Shown here: in pieces, positions 27,496 through 37,515 of the stretch
Layout: each line of letters begins with the position of its first letter
Position numbering within the stretch: position 1 is the stretch's first letter
From: Nostoc indistinguendum CM1-VF10
Lineage (GTDB): Bacteria; Cyanobacteriota; Cyanobacteriia; Cyanobacteriales; Nostocaceae
Length of the DNA stretch: 64,000 nt
Reading direction: 5' to 3'
Assembly: GCA_019359215.1 (NCBI GenBank)
Contig: JAHHHS010000027.1
Coordinates: forward strand, 1 to 64,000
Notes under the pieces: model-generated
Seen by the model: only the letters and a program-made list of their open reading frames with translations
Databases searched by the model: none
What the model was told of the DNA's origin: nothing
Program-made: the position numbers and the translations under genes

Positions 27496-27719
27496 AAGTA
27501 GTTCAAAATTGGGAGTCAGAATACGGAACACACAAGAAGACAATTGGCGAAATGTCAGATCAGAAGCTTCCTCTGATCTAAACTTTTCACTAGAGTGGGG
27601 TCTTAAACTTTTGCTAGTCGCCTAGAATTCATGGTGGATTCTGGTGCTGACGGATGTATTCTTTTTTATAACATCATGACAATTATCGTGAATATTGACT
27701 GATAGAACGGGATTACACA

Positions 27720-28533
27720 GTGAAAATTAATTAACTTCAAGTGGCAGCAGCTAATTCTAAGCTTAGGCTCTTTGCTACTGATTATTGCCTGTAAAAGTTT
27801 CTATCCCACCAATAATCTAGATGCTATACCTCTTAGGGTGGCGACAGATCCCACCTTTGTCCCTTTTGAAATCCAAAGGGCTAGCGGTAACTTGGAAGGT
27901 TTTGATATTGATTTGATGAATGCGATCGCTAAAGTAGCAGGTTTTGCAGTCCAGTTTGAAAGTCTTCCCTTTGATGGCATGATCTCGACCTTGCAAGCTA
28001 AAAGAGTCGATGCAGCAATTAGCGGAATCACCATTACCACTGAACGCTTGAAAACAATTGCTTTTTCACGACCTTATTTTAAAGCCGGACTAGCGATTGC
28101 TGTCCGCGAAGATAACCAAAATATTAAAGACTTCAATAGTCTCAAAGGTAAAAAAATTGCTGTACAAATTGGTTCAACTGGGGCAAATTTTGCCAAAACC
28201 ATCCCTAACGCCAAAATTAGTACTTTTAATTCTGGGCCAGAATTTTTCCAAGACTTGCTCAACGGCAATGTTGATGCTGTGGTTAGCGATGCTTTTGCTA
28301 CTTTATATGCAATTAAAAATGGCAAACTCAAAGGTATCAGAGTTGTTGCCGATCTGCTTACTGAAGAATACTACGGGATTGCTACACCTAAGGACTCTCC
28401 CCATCTGGATGCAATTAACAAAGCTATAGCGACTTTGTTATCCAATGGCACTTACAAGCAAATTTATCAAAAATGGTTTAATGCTGAACCTCCGCAATTG
28501 CCAGACTCTTGGCATGGGGCAAGAGGACTTTGA
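27720..28533 (+). pseudogene. Amino-acid ABC transporter substrate-binding lipoprotein with frameshifted start
   Basis: The mature part is an SBP_bac_3 periplasmic binding protein (RVATDPTFVPFE, GFDIDLMNAIAKVAG, GKKIAVQIGSTGANF). The open frame reaches back to 27724 and reads KLINFKWQQLILSLGSLLLI and IACKS, a full lipoprotein signal with lipobox Cys. The natural start GTG at 27720 lies one base out of frame: GTG-AAAA-TT. Removing one A restores MKLINFKWQQ. In the frame as read, the only usable start is a TTG at 27772, which would destroy the signal peptide. So the gene is either broken at codon 2 or the run of four A is a sequencing error. No permease or ATPase gene adjoins it. Confidence 0.7.
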
Positions 28534-28806
28534 GACAAGGAGAATTGGGAACAAGGGGAAAGAGTTGTTTCAAGTTCTCACCTCTTGTCCCCTTGTCCCC
28601 CTGTCTCCTCTACTCCCCATTTATAAGGAATTGGATACCAATATATTAAATATTTATCTAATATACGTCACAATTAATACTGCCACCAAAATTCATTGAT
28701 AAACTACAATCTCTTATAAGTCTACTGTAGTCAGGGACAGCCAATTGTGGCACCTTGGATTTAGTGGCTAGAAGCACCTTGGAACGGGAATAAAGGAACT
28801 TCCACT

Positions 28807-30792
28807 ATGCTGATTTGCCCTCAGTGTAAATTTGAAAACCCCAATAGCAACAAATTTTGCCAAAGCTGTGGCACATCCCTGACTCACAAGGTTTGTCCTG
28901 AATGCAGTACTGATGATGTACCTGTGAATACACTACGTTGTCATAACTGTGGCACGGAATGTGGAACAGTGTTTTGGGCAATTATTTCTAAGGAAACGAA
29001 TGGGGAAGCTTTGGGAGTAGGGGGAGATGAGGGAGATGAGGGAGATGAGGGAGTAATATCTTCCTTTCCTCTATCTCCTAGTTCTCAGATTGCATTAGGC
29101 TCCTATTTAGACTCCCAAGAGCGTTATCAATTATTAGATCCACTACCTGCCGAAACGGAAACTGCCACCATTACTGATGTTGGTGTGAGAGTTCTAGATT
29201 GTCAGCCGTATCAAATATCACCCATTGAGGCAATACTAGCAAGTCAGCAATCAGATTTGCTAACGCCATCAGTGGAAGCAAGTGGAATTCCTGACTTTGC
29301 TCAACTTTATATTGCTTTACAATCCCAAGGTCATCGGGGGATACCGTCGATTCACGATGCATGGCAGCAGGGAAATATGCAGGTTGTCATCATCGAGAAT
29401 CGCTCACATTGGCAGCCTTTACTCGATTTGTGGCAAGAAGAAACGACAAGTTCGTTAAAAATTTTACACTGGTGTTATGAAATGACCCAACTTTGGGCAT
29501 TATTGGAACCAGTAAATTGTCGTCAAAGCCTGTTAGATTTGGCAAATTTGCGATTGGATGAAGACCAAACGCTGGCGCTACAAAGATTATATGTGGAACC
29601 ATCGAATTCTCAACTTGTCACCGAGTCGCCAGAAGATGCCCAAGCCCAAACATCTGCTATTCCAGAGGAATCGTTAACCATTCAAGCTTTGGGGCGGGTT
29701 TGGCAAGCGCTATTTAGGCAATCTCAACGGACTCAATTTGGCTCTGTAGTCCAGATGTTGGGGGAGTTAGAGGTAGGTAAAATTCAGACGATCGCACAGT
29801 TGCGATCGTGCTTAGAGGAAATCTCTGTTGAACTGGAAGCACTAGGAACCGCAACTTCGCCCCCAATAAAGGAGAATAATACTGCTGTGCCCACTACTAT
29901 CGTGCAATCAGATGAGCCAGAAGATATCATTAGCAAAACTGATGATATGCCAACTGTTGTACTGGCGATGCAGTTAAGTAGCTTAGAAGATGCAGGACGC
30001 ACAGATGTGGGGCGTCAGCGTTATCATAACGAAGACTACTTTGGTATTGAAACCAAAATTCAGAAGTTGGAGTTTCCTAAAAGTCGAGTTTTGCAAGGGC
30101 ATGGTTTGTATATTCTCTGTGATGGTATGGGTGGACACGCTGGTGGCGAGATCGCCAGTGAGTTAGCAGTCAACACCCTACGGCAATACTTTCAAGAACA
30201 TTGGATTACCAACCAACTGCCAACAGAAGATAGCATTCGTGAGGCAGTGTATTTAGCGAATGAGGCGATTTATAAGCTAAATCAACAAGATGCCCGTTCT
30301 GGAGTGGGGCGCATGGGTACAACTTTGGTAATGCTATTAATTGAAGATACTCAAGCAGCTGTTGCTCATGTGGGAGATAGCCGTCTCTATCGGTTAACGC
30401 GCAAGCGGGGGCTAGAACAAGTCACAGTAGATCACGAAGTTGGGCAACGGGAAATTAACCGAGGTGTGGAAGCAAGCATAGCTTACGTCCGCCCGGATGC
30501 CTACCAACTCACCCAAGCTTTGGGGCCTCGTGACGAAAACTCGATTAATCCTGATGTAGGCTTTTTCGATATCAATGAAGATACTCTTTTGTTGTTGGCA
30601 TCAGACGGTCTATCAGATAATGATTTACTAGAAACCCATTGGCAAACTCACTTAGAACCCTTACTTAGTTCTGGCGCTAATTTAGAACGGGGTGTTACAG
30701 AGTTAATTGATTTGGCGAACCAACACAATGGTCATGACAACATTACTGGTATACTTATTCGGGCAAAAGTGCGCCCAAATCTGGAAAGTTAA
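28807..30792 (+). CDS. PP2C-type protein phosphatase with N-terminal zinc ribbons
   Basis: 661 residues. Two zinc ribbons: C4/C7/C18/C21 and C30/C33/C45/C48. A middle region of unknown fold (~100-390) includes a repeat-derived acidic stretch (GGDEGDEGDEG at ~75-84). The C-terminal PP2C domain (from ~395) has CDGMGGHAGG with metal-binding D439 and later ASDGLSDNDLL and GHDNITG. It should remove phosphate from Ser/Thr. Next gene, 27 nt on, is an FHA/Ser-Thr kinase with its own zinc ribbon, so the two probably form an antagonistic pair. Intact. Confidence 0.9.
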   Translation: MLICPQCKFENPNSNKFCQSCGTSLTHKVCPECSTDDVPVNTLRCHNCGTECGTVFWAIISKETNGEALGVGGDEGDEGDEGVISSFPLSPSSQIALGSYLDSQERYQLLDPLPAETETATITDVGVRVLDCQPYQISPIEAILASQQSDLLTPSVEASGIPDFAQLYIALQSQGHRGIPSIHDAWQQGNMQVVIIENRSHWQPLLDLWQEETTSSLKILHWCYEMTQLWALLEPVNCRQSLLDLANLRLDEDQTLALQRLYVEPSNSQLVTESPEDAQAQTSAIPEESLTIQALGRVWQALFRQSQRTQFGSVVQMLGELEVGKIQTIAQLRSCLEEISVELEALGTATSPPIKENNTAVPTTIVQSDEPEDIISKTDDMPTVVLAMQLSSLEDAGRTDVGRQRYHNEDYFGIETKIQKLEFPKSRVLQGHGLYILCDGMGGHAGGEIASELAVNTLRQYFQEHWITNQLPTEDSIREAVYLANEAIYKLNQQDARSGVGRMGTTLVMLLIEDTQAAVAHVGDSRLYRLTRKRGLEQVTVDHEVGQREINRGVEASIAYVRPDAYQLTQALGPRDENSINPDVGFFDINEDTLLLLASDGLSDNDLLETHWQTHLEPLLSSGANLERGVTELIDLANQHNGHDNITGILIRAKVRPNLES

Positions 30793-30954
30793 AAATAAAT
30801 CGGGAGTGGGGAATGGGGGATGGGGGAGATGAGGGAGATGAGGGAGATGAGGGGGATGAGGGAGAAAGAAGCAATGCCCAATGCCCTATGCCCAATGCCC
30901 AATGCCCCATGCCCAATACCCAGTCCCCAGTCCTCTTACCTTATAGGTTGTATC

Positions 30955-32226
30955 GTGGTTAGCCTGACTCTGTTAGAACCGCAACAGAAAACGCCCCTCC
31001 ACCAGTGGTGCTTTGAGAACTCTTCCATAATTCGGATTGGTCGAGCGGCAGATAATCACGTTGTTTTAACTGATAGTTTAGTTTCGCGGCATCATCTAGA
31101 ACTGAGACAAGTCGATTCTGCTGATAATGGCGGTGGTTGGCGGCTGATTAGTCAGGGTACTAATGGGACTTTCCTCAACGGTGTCCTTGTGATTCAGAGT
31201 CCGTTACCAGATAATTCCCTTTTGCAACTGGCACAGGGAGGCCCAATACTGCAATTCCGAATTCAGGAGGTAACAGTACTGGAAATTAGTGTGCGATCGC
31301 AACAACAAATCCAAGAAACAGAAGAAAATGCTATTGCAACACTCCAGTCAGCCCAAGGTAGATACACTTGCACCCATGAAGGCAATTCCCCAAACAATCT
31401 ATTCTGCATCCACTGCGGCCAACCTCTGTCAGTGCAACAGAAAATTCGCCATTATCAGGTGTTGCGAACTCTTGGACAAGGAGGTATGGGTACTACTTAT
31501 CTGGCTTGGGATGCGGCTGGCTTGATTGCGGGTATGCCACAACTGCTGGTGTTGAAGCAAATGAATGCTGATATGGTAAGAATTGCCAAAGCTCAAGAAT
31601 TATTTGAGCGTGAGGCGCATACTCTCAAATCTCTTAACCATCCGGGAATTCCCAAGTATTACGACTTCTTTGTAGAAGACGGAAAAAAATACTTGGCAAT
31701 GGAACTAATTCAAGGACAAGATTTAGAGAAACGTGTTTATACTACTGGGACAGTTACACCAAACCAAGCGATCGCTTGGATGATCCAAACCTGCGATATT
31801 TTAGAATATCTTCATAGCCAAGAGCCTCCACTGATTCACCGCGATATTAAACCCGCTAACCTAATGGTGCGAAGTTCTTTAAATGGCATAGTAGTGCTAG
31901 ATTTTGGCGCAGTTAAAGAAATTGGCACAGTCCCCGGTACTCGGATTGGTGCAGAAGGTTATTGCGCTCCTGAACAAGAACGAGGACAACCTTTGACTCA
32001 ATCTGATTTGTATGCAATTGGGCCAACGCTGATTTTTTTGCTCACAGGCGAAAACCCGTTTAAGTATTACCGCCAAAGGGGGCGAAACTTCAGGTTTGAT
32101 GTGGCAAAAGTTCCCACGATTAGTTCCCAATTAAGATATGTGATTGATCGCGTTACAGAACCATTGCCACGCGATCGCTATCAAACGGCGAAGGAATTAG
32201 CTGCGGCGTTAGCTGCTTGCCAATAA
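30955..32226 (+). CDS. FHA-domain Ser/Thr protein kinase with zinc ribbon
   Basis: 423 residues from GTG 30955. An ATG at 30820 is in frame but would add 45 residues encoded by heptamer repeats, so GTG with an upstream AGG is preferred. Order: FHA domain (RIGRAADNHVVLTD, SRHHLELR), zinc ribbon (CTHEGNSPNNLFCIHC), kinase domain with glycine loop (LGQGGMGTTY), HRDIKPANLM with D297, and DFGAVKE. No membrane segment. FHA binds phosphothreonine, so the kinase may read its own mark. It follows a PP2C phosphatase. Intact. Confidence 0.9.
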   Translation: MVSLTLLEPQQKTPLHQWCFENSSIIRIGRAADNHVVLTDSLVSRHHLELRQVDSADNGGGWRLISQGTNGTFLNGVLVIQSPLPDNSLLQLAQGGPILQFRIQEVTVLEISVRSQQQIQETEENAIATLQSAQGRYTCTHEGNSPNNLFCIHCGQPLSVQQKIRHYQVLRTLGQGGMGTTYLAWDAAGLIAGMPQLLVLKQMNADMVRIAKAQELFEREAHTLKSLNHPGIPKYYDFFVEDGKKYLAMELIQGQDLEKRVYTTGTVTPNQAIAWMIQTCDILEYLHSQEPPLIHRDIKPANLMVRSSLNGIVVLDFGAVKEIGTVPGTRIGAEGYCAPEQERGQPLTQSDLYAIGPTLIFLLTGENPFKYYRQRGRNFRFDVAKVPTISSQLRYVIDRVTEPLPRDRYQTAKELAAALAACQ

Positions 32227-32308
32227 AAAGACTAGGGACTGGGGGCTAGGGACTGGGGACAGGAAACATTTTTCCCAATCCCAATACCCAATCGCCACTA
32301 CCCAATAC

Positions 32309-32527
32309 CTATTCCTCATCCCAAGTTTCTACAGCTAGCAATTCACTAACTGGGTCTTGCATACTAAAGCCAAAGTCAAGCAGTTCCTGTTTCCAGTGCT
32401 GCCATTCATTACCGTAGAGCAAAGCGATTTTCCAGATGCTATCGCTTGGCTTGATAATATTCGATTCTATGAGTGATTGCACATTGCGCTGCAATTTCAC
32501 CATTGGGTGAATCACTTGCTGAGTCAT
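32309..32527 (-). CDS. Small cyanobacterial protein (DUF4327-like)
   Basis: 72 residues (VIHPMVKLQRNVQSLIES, SDSIWKIALLYG, WDEE at the end). I believe it belongs to the cyanobacterial DUF4327 group, recalled rather than searched. No transmembrane segment, no catalytic motif; function unknown. It converges on the kinase gene across a repeat-rich spacer. Confidence 0.65.
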   Translation of the reverse strand: MTQQVIHPMVKLQRNVQSLIESNIIKPSDSIWKIALLYGNEWQHWKQELLDFGFSMQDPVSELLAVETWDEE

Positions 32528-33439
32528 AACCTCGATTGAATTCAGATTTTGTTGGTAAATACTTGATTAAAACTGCTTCCCATTCTGCAATTGTTGCTGG
32601 ATCGTAGAGTGGTGTAATTTTTGGTAAAGCTAGTCTTAACTTTTTAACTATACCATAACAAACTCTACTAAATTACTGGTAAATCCAGTTTTGTACGGTA
32701 ATTACCACCACAAAACTCCAATTTCACCAAGCAGTCCTTAAACTTTTTGCAGAAGCCGGGCAGAGGTTGAGGGGGAAGAGGTGAAGGAATAAGGGATGCT
32801 TTTGTTTCCCCTTTTCTTTTTACTCTTAACTTTTACCCTTTCTCCACTAGAGTGCAACAGTACCTTTTGTCATAGATATATTGTAGACACCGAGCGGAAT
32901 AATTAGCCGTCTGGGAAGTTGCACTAAGAAGTCTGACTAAGGACGAGTGGGAAAATTCTATTTGTTTTAATCACAAAAAAGATGTGTGCTTGTTGAAGAA
33001 CGCATACAATACGGGCTGGTTTGAAAGTTTTTGAATTACAGGGAAATCCGCAATTGAGTACAAATCTCTACTGCTATTAATTTATTTAAACGTTATTTAC
33101 AATATCGCAAACATCTAGCATTAGGCATAAACATCGCAAATCTTTATATAATTTTAACTTTCTCTTAAAAAAGTAAGACTTGGAGGCTTGCTCTGTGTAG
33201 GTGCAGGAGAGGATTTTGCTTTGAAGTATAGGAGCGATGCCTACGGCGGTAAACTACGCATGGCAAGATTGTCAGTACAGCATAAGCTCACCATAAAGTT
33301 CTCTCGTCCTCAGAATCAGCTTTTAAAGTTTGTGTAAAAAATTTCCAGTTTAAGATGTTAGTTTCTATTGGGCAGATGGGTAACCTCATAACGGGAGGGT
33401 TGCTGATACCTAAGCATTTATAGCAGCAATAATTGATAC
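32528..33439. other. Long intergenic region
   Basis: Over 900 bases without a supportable gene. It holds a pyrimidine-rich stretch near 32800-32850 and a Nostoc-type palindromic repeat near 33236-33262 (GCGATGCCTACGGCGG type). A frame at 32521-32672 (minus) is open but lacks a start. The strong promoter of the small TPR gene is expected in the last 100 bases. Confidence 0.5.
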
Positions 33440-33838
33440 ATGGCTGGTTCAGGGGAAGAGTACCTAATCGCCCGCAAAAAGCAGATTGGGCGGCGACAAA
33501 AGATTTTAACGATAGTGTCGATGTTCTCGTTTTTTAGTTCTACGGTATTTGCTGTCATTCCAGCAATTCAACAGGCTAGTCAACCTAAGCCAGCAATTGC
33601 GTCTCCCTCTGCTGAGTCAGTATTACAGCAACAGGCGCGGGGTTATGAACTGGTTTTGCAACGAGAACCAGAAAACCAACTTCCTTTAGAGAAACTGTCT
33701 TTGCTGCGGTTGCAATTGAAAGATGCTAAAGGTGCAATGGAACTTTTGGAGAAGCTGGTGAAGTTGCACCCCGAACGGCAAGATTACAAAGTTGTATTAG
33801 AGCAGGTTAAGAAGCAAGAGGGAAAGAGCGATTCTTAG
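33440..33838 (+). CDS. Membrane-anchored small TPR-like protein
   Basis: 132 residues. A basic N-terminus (ARKKQIGRRQKI) precedes one transmembrane segment (~24-44), then helical repeats of TPR type (ESVLQQQARGYELVLQREP, LLEKLVKLHPERQDYK). The helical part would face the lumen or periplasm. Function unknown. A decayed duplicate of its last 30 codons follows at 33883. Confidence 0.75.
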   Translation: MAGSGEEYLIARKKQIGRRQKILTIVSMFSFFSSTVFAVIPAIQQASQPKPAIASPSAESVLQQQARGYELVLQREPENQLPLEKLSLLRLQLKDAKGAMELLEKLVKLHPERQDYKVVLEQVKKQEGKSDS

Positions 33839-33882
33839 ACAAATAACGAGCCGAAGTCTAATTAATAAAGAGTGCGATCACT

Positions 33883-33978
33883 GTGATAGAGAAGTTAGTT
33901 AAGCTGCATCTTGATAGGTAAGATTATCAAACTGTATTGGCGGATCTAAGGAAAATAGAAGGACATACTAATCGCTAA
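33883..33978 (+). pseudogene. Decayed duplicate of the TPR gene's 3' end
   Basis: Codons after GTG 33883 read VIEKLVKLHLDR, stop, DYQTVLADLRKIEGHTNR, stop. This parallels LLEKLVKLHPERQDYKVVLE of the preceding gene; the stop stands where that gene has Gln (CAA to TAA). It is a tandem duplication remnant. Confidence 0.7.
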
Positions 33979-34217
33979 ACAAGTGTAGCATTTTTTAAAC
34001 AACTGAAGTAGACACAATTTTTTTTTAATAAAGTTAGTAGCTTTGAAAATGTATCTCGTTCTGTCGGGAAAGCAAGGAACTTGATTGTTATTGCTGATTA
34101 GTCCATCTAAAAAGTAATTTTCAATAGATTAAACTAAGCAGGATTATTGAGTAATAAAAAATTAAGTAAATTACTGCATAGCAATTACTATTTCAAAACA
34201 CAAGAAAATAAGCAATT

Positions 34218-34934
34218 ATGAACATTCAAAAAGATCAAGAATTTAATTCAACAGGTGAAACTCGGATTATTGAAAGTTTGATAGCAGATAAAAGTATAGT
34301 TTTTGATGTTGGATCTAATCTAGGGAATTGGAGTAAAACAGTTTTAGAAAAGCATGAGCAAGTTCAAATACATTTATTTGAACCTGTACCCGATAACTAT
34401 AAAGAACTGAATAATAACTTAGCAGAATGGTTAGAAATAGAAAATGTACACTCAAATCAAGTTGCCGTAGCTAACCACGAAAATACACAAACTTTTTACT
34501 ACTATGAAGATAACCCGGCATGGAGTACCTTTTATCGCCGTTTCGATGTAGAAAAACAATATAGCCTTAAACCACCTATTGAGTTATCAGTAGTGACGAC
34601 AACTATTGATAAATACTGTCAGCAGCTACAAATCAACAGAATTAACTTTTTAAAAATTGATACTGAAGGAGGAGAGTTAAATGTCCTTTATGGAGCAAAA
34701 GAATCACTAAGAAAAGGAAAAATTGACTATATACACTTTGAATATGGCGGTACATTTCAAGATTCTAATATTACTTTAAAACAAGTTTTTCACTATTTAC
34801 AAACTTTTAGATATTTTCTCTTAAAAATAGAAGCAGAAAATTTAATCTACATACCAGAGTTTTTACTGGAATATGAAAATTTTGAATATAGCAATTATCT
34901 AGCAGTTAACGAACGCTTTAAATCAACTATTTAA
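34218..34934 (+). CDS. FkbM-family methyltransferase
   Basis: 238 residues of a class I SAM-dependent methyltransferase of FkbM type: VFDVGSNLGNWSK (SAM loop), HLFEPVPDNYKEL, FLKIDTEGGELNVLYG. These methylate hydroxyls of sugars or polyketides. It heads a damaged glycan-modification island (34.2-37.3 kb) and is itself intact. Confidence 0.88.
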   Translation: MNIQKDQEFNSTGETRIIESLIADKSIVFDVGSNLGNWSKTVLEKHEQVQIHLFEPVPDNYKELNNNLAEWLEIENVHSNQVAVANHENTQTFYYYEDNPAWSTFYRRFDVEKQYSLKPPIELSVVTTTIDKYCQQLQINRINFLKIDTEGGELNVLYGAKESLRKGKIDYIHFEYGGTFQDSNITLKQVFHYLQTFRYFLLKIEAENLIYIPEFLLEYENFEYSNYLAVNERFKSTI

Positions 34935-34949
34935 GGACAAACGCCTCAG

Positions 34950-35207
34950 ATGCTTCCCTTAGCAGAACTTTGTGCCAGTAATTCTATAAAACCTAGAGGT
35001 GTGATTCATATTGGAGCGCATGAAGGACAAGAATTGAGTGATTATTTAGCAATGGGTATAGAAAAAATACTTTATATTGAAGCTAACCCAATTGTATTTG
35101 AAAGATTACAAAATAAAGTAGCAAATTATCCTAATGTTCAAGCAATATGTTGTGCCATTAGTAACGAGAATGGTATCGTTAGCTTACATATAACTTCAAT
35201 GGATTAA
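34950..35207 (+). pseudogene. N-terminal fragment of a second FkbM methyltransferase
   Basis: 85 residues carrying the start and SAM loop of a second FkbM enzyme (GVIHIGAHEGQELSDY, LYIEANPIVFERLQ), then a stop. The rest of the catalytic domain (the DTEG motif) is missing. Within ~20 nt the frame changes into the middle of a different protein (35172-35851), so a deletion has joined two genes here. Confidence 0.75.
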
Positions 35208-35851
35208 AAATATATGCCCAAGAACATAATCTGAGAGTAGAAACACCATCCTGGATAGGACAAACTCTGTTTGGGCATAATGAGCCGCCTATTTCCCAAG
35301 TACTACCAGGATTTCTAGAAATAACCAATAGTATTAAGGATGCAATCATCCCCAATACAGAGCAAGTTTTTAAAAATGTTGATTTTTGGGGATATTTTCA
35401 ATACAACACTAGATACTATGCTCCTCATAAAGAATATTTTCGTTCCTTATTTGAACCAGTAACAGAAATTAAAACGGAAGTTGAGCAAGGTTTTCAAAAG
35501 CTTTGTAAAAAGGGAAAAACAGCTTATATTTTTGTAGATGGAGATCATTCTTATGAAGGTGTGAAAAGAGATATTATTAATTACTATCCCTTACTTGCTC
35601 CTGATGGCTTAATGATTTTTCATGATTATTTACCTCCTCTGGATGAGCAAAATAGCTCCTCAATCCTTTTTCATCATGGAGGAAATGAGCCTGGTATTAG
35701 ACAGGCTTGCCAAGAATTAATGGAAAATACTTATCATTGCAAAATTATCGAAGTACCTTTGTTGTATCCTGATGATCCGACTCAAACTCAAGCCTGTTTA
35801 CCGATTATTCCGGGCTCTTCAGTTCTTTTTATGGAGTCGAATAATAAATAA
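35172..35851 (+). pseudogene. Truncated protein with class I methyltransferase domain (5' end lost)
   Basis: The frame is open from 35172 and reads LTYNFNGLKIYAQEHNLRVE, WIGQTLFGHNEPPISQVLPG, then a Methyltransf_24-like domain (YIFVDGDHSYEGVKRDI, APDGLMIFHDY). There is no start codon with a plausible context: the first in-frame GTG is at 35561, inside the domain. Its 5' portion has evidently been lost at the junction with the FkbM fragment. The full protein was probably a glycan-modifying enzyme. Confidence 0.72.
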
Positions 35852-36031
35852 AACCTAATCAGAGCCTATATTCCTTGCTATGACTGGATTTTAAATTTTT
35901 GAACCTTTCTATAAAATGGCTATTTTAATGCCATACCATAAAACCAACGCAAGAGCCTTATTCCGGGAGTATTCTCTTCTCTGAAAATATATTGTAAACC
36001 CAGTAATTAAATTAAACATTCCAATAATTCA

Positions 36032-36637
36032 ATGATTAAAGTTTTACACATTATTGACTTTCTTTGTCTCGGTGGTGCTGCTCGTTCAATGATTGCCATT
36101 TCTAAATATTCATCCCGTTTAGATGAGCAGTTTCAACATCAAGTTATATCCCTTAAAGAAGCTGATACTAGTGCAGTGGAATTAGCAGAATTAGAAGGGA
36201 TAAAATTTATCGATCCAGTTGATGTAATTGCTCGTAACCAATTAATTGCTGAAGCTGATTTAGTGCATCTTCACTACTGGAATAATCCTCAAATGTTCTC
36301 CTTTCTGCATTCAGAATTACCGCCTATAAGGTTAATTATCTGGTTTCATGTTTCAGGAGATAGCGCCCCGCAGGTGATTACTCGTGATTTAATTAATTAT
36401 TCTGACTTTGCTATTCCTTGTAATCCTCATTCTTATGACTTACCCGTTGTCCGACAATTAGCACCAGACATAAGACAAAAAAAAGTTGGCATGATTTACG
36501 ATGCGGCTGATTTTGAAAGAGTTCAAAATATTCAACCAAAACCTCATGATACTTTTAATGTCGGCTATATGGGAGCTTTAGCTTTTAGCAAAATGCACTC
36601 TGAATATATCTCTATGAGTGCTAAAGCTAAGTTGTAG
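36032..36637 (+). pseudogene. Glycosyltransferase (GT4/GT-B), catalytic half missing
   Basis: 201 residues carrying only the N-terminal half of a GT-B glycosyltransferase (VLHIIDFLCLGGAARSM, ADLVHLHYWNNPQMF, FNVGYMGALAFSKMH). Family members run to about 380-400 residues, with the nucleotide-sugar-binding half at the C-terminus. The frame stops at 36637, overlapping the 3' end of a converging methyltransferase gene that is also cut short. Both ends meet at one breakpoint near 36627-36637. The product, if made, should be inactive. Confidence 0.75.
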
Positions 36638-37268
36638 CCTTGAGTTGAACATTATCCTTCAAAGCTTTCATCGTTTCTACTACAATTTCTATTTCTAGGT
36701 CTTCTGGATTCTCGTCCATCAGACCCATCATTGTGAAGACTTTTTGAGCACGGAAAAAATTAAATCTCTGGATTGAGCTATGTAGATTACCACGAATAAT
36801 ACCATCAGGCTTTAAAACTGATTTCATTGATTGCAAGGCAACAGTTAAATCAGGGAAAAGATACAGAAGCTCATCACAATTAATATAATCAAATTGGTAA
36901 TCTAGCTCTGGTAATTCCTCAATTGGCAAAACATGAAACTCTGCATTATCAAATCCATGATGTTCCAAACGCTTTCGCGCTAATTTAACCGATTCTTCTG
37001 AGATATCAATTCCAACAATCTTTGCCCCTGGATTAGCTTCTGCCAAAATTAGTGATTTATAGCCAGTACCGCATCCAGCATCTAAAATTACTTTGCCTTT
37101 GGTTTCTATAACTTTTTGATTCCTGAAATAATAAGGTGTAACTAAGTTATGAATGTAGAGGAAATTAATATCATCTTTAGGAGATTTATCAAGAGGGATT
37201 TTTGGATAAGGATAAGCGTCAAATTGCTGACGAATTTTATCTAGTAAATTAGATGCTGGACTAATCAT
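36627..37268 (-). pseudogene. SAM-dependent methyltransferase, C-terminus truncated
   Basis: 213 residues: N-terminal PYPKIPLDKSPKDDINFLYI, SAM-binding ILDAGCGTGYKSLILAEANP and an intact Rossmann core. The family as I know it continues well beyond KALKDNVQLKA, but here the frame ends after two more residues. It converges tail to tail with a truncated glycosyltransferase, and both end at the same ~10-bp stretch. The catalytic core is kept, so some activity is conceivable. Confidence 0.7.
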
Positions 37269-37515
37269 TGATTGCTCTTATTACTAACTTTGTCTTGGTG
37301 TATTCCACAGCTATGCAAACTCATTTTTGAGTTTTGACACACACGCGAATATTTTCTATGCTGCCCAAGCAACGTAGTACACCCAACCTTGAGTATTCCC
37401 AACTCTTGGGGATTTCTATCACAATATTTATAGCGCTCTTTAAGTTAATACACTAGAGGATAAATAAGGGCACGGCAATGCCGTACCCCTACTCAATTTG
37501 AATTGTGAGAGTGCT

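Noticed and set aside
30820..30954. 45-residue N-terminal extension of the FHA kinase
   Set aside because: Encoded by GGGAGATGA and CCCAATG heptamer repeats; the GTG at 30955 gives a family-like start.
32521..32672. Minus-strand open frame reading YGIVKKLRLALPKITPLYDP
   Set aside because: About 50 codons without a start codon; no recognised family. It may be a relic, but support is too weak.
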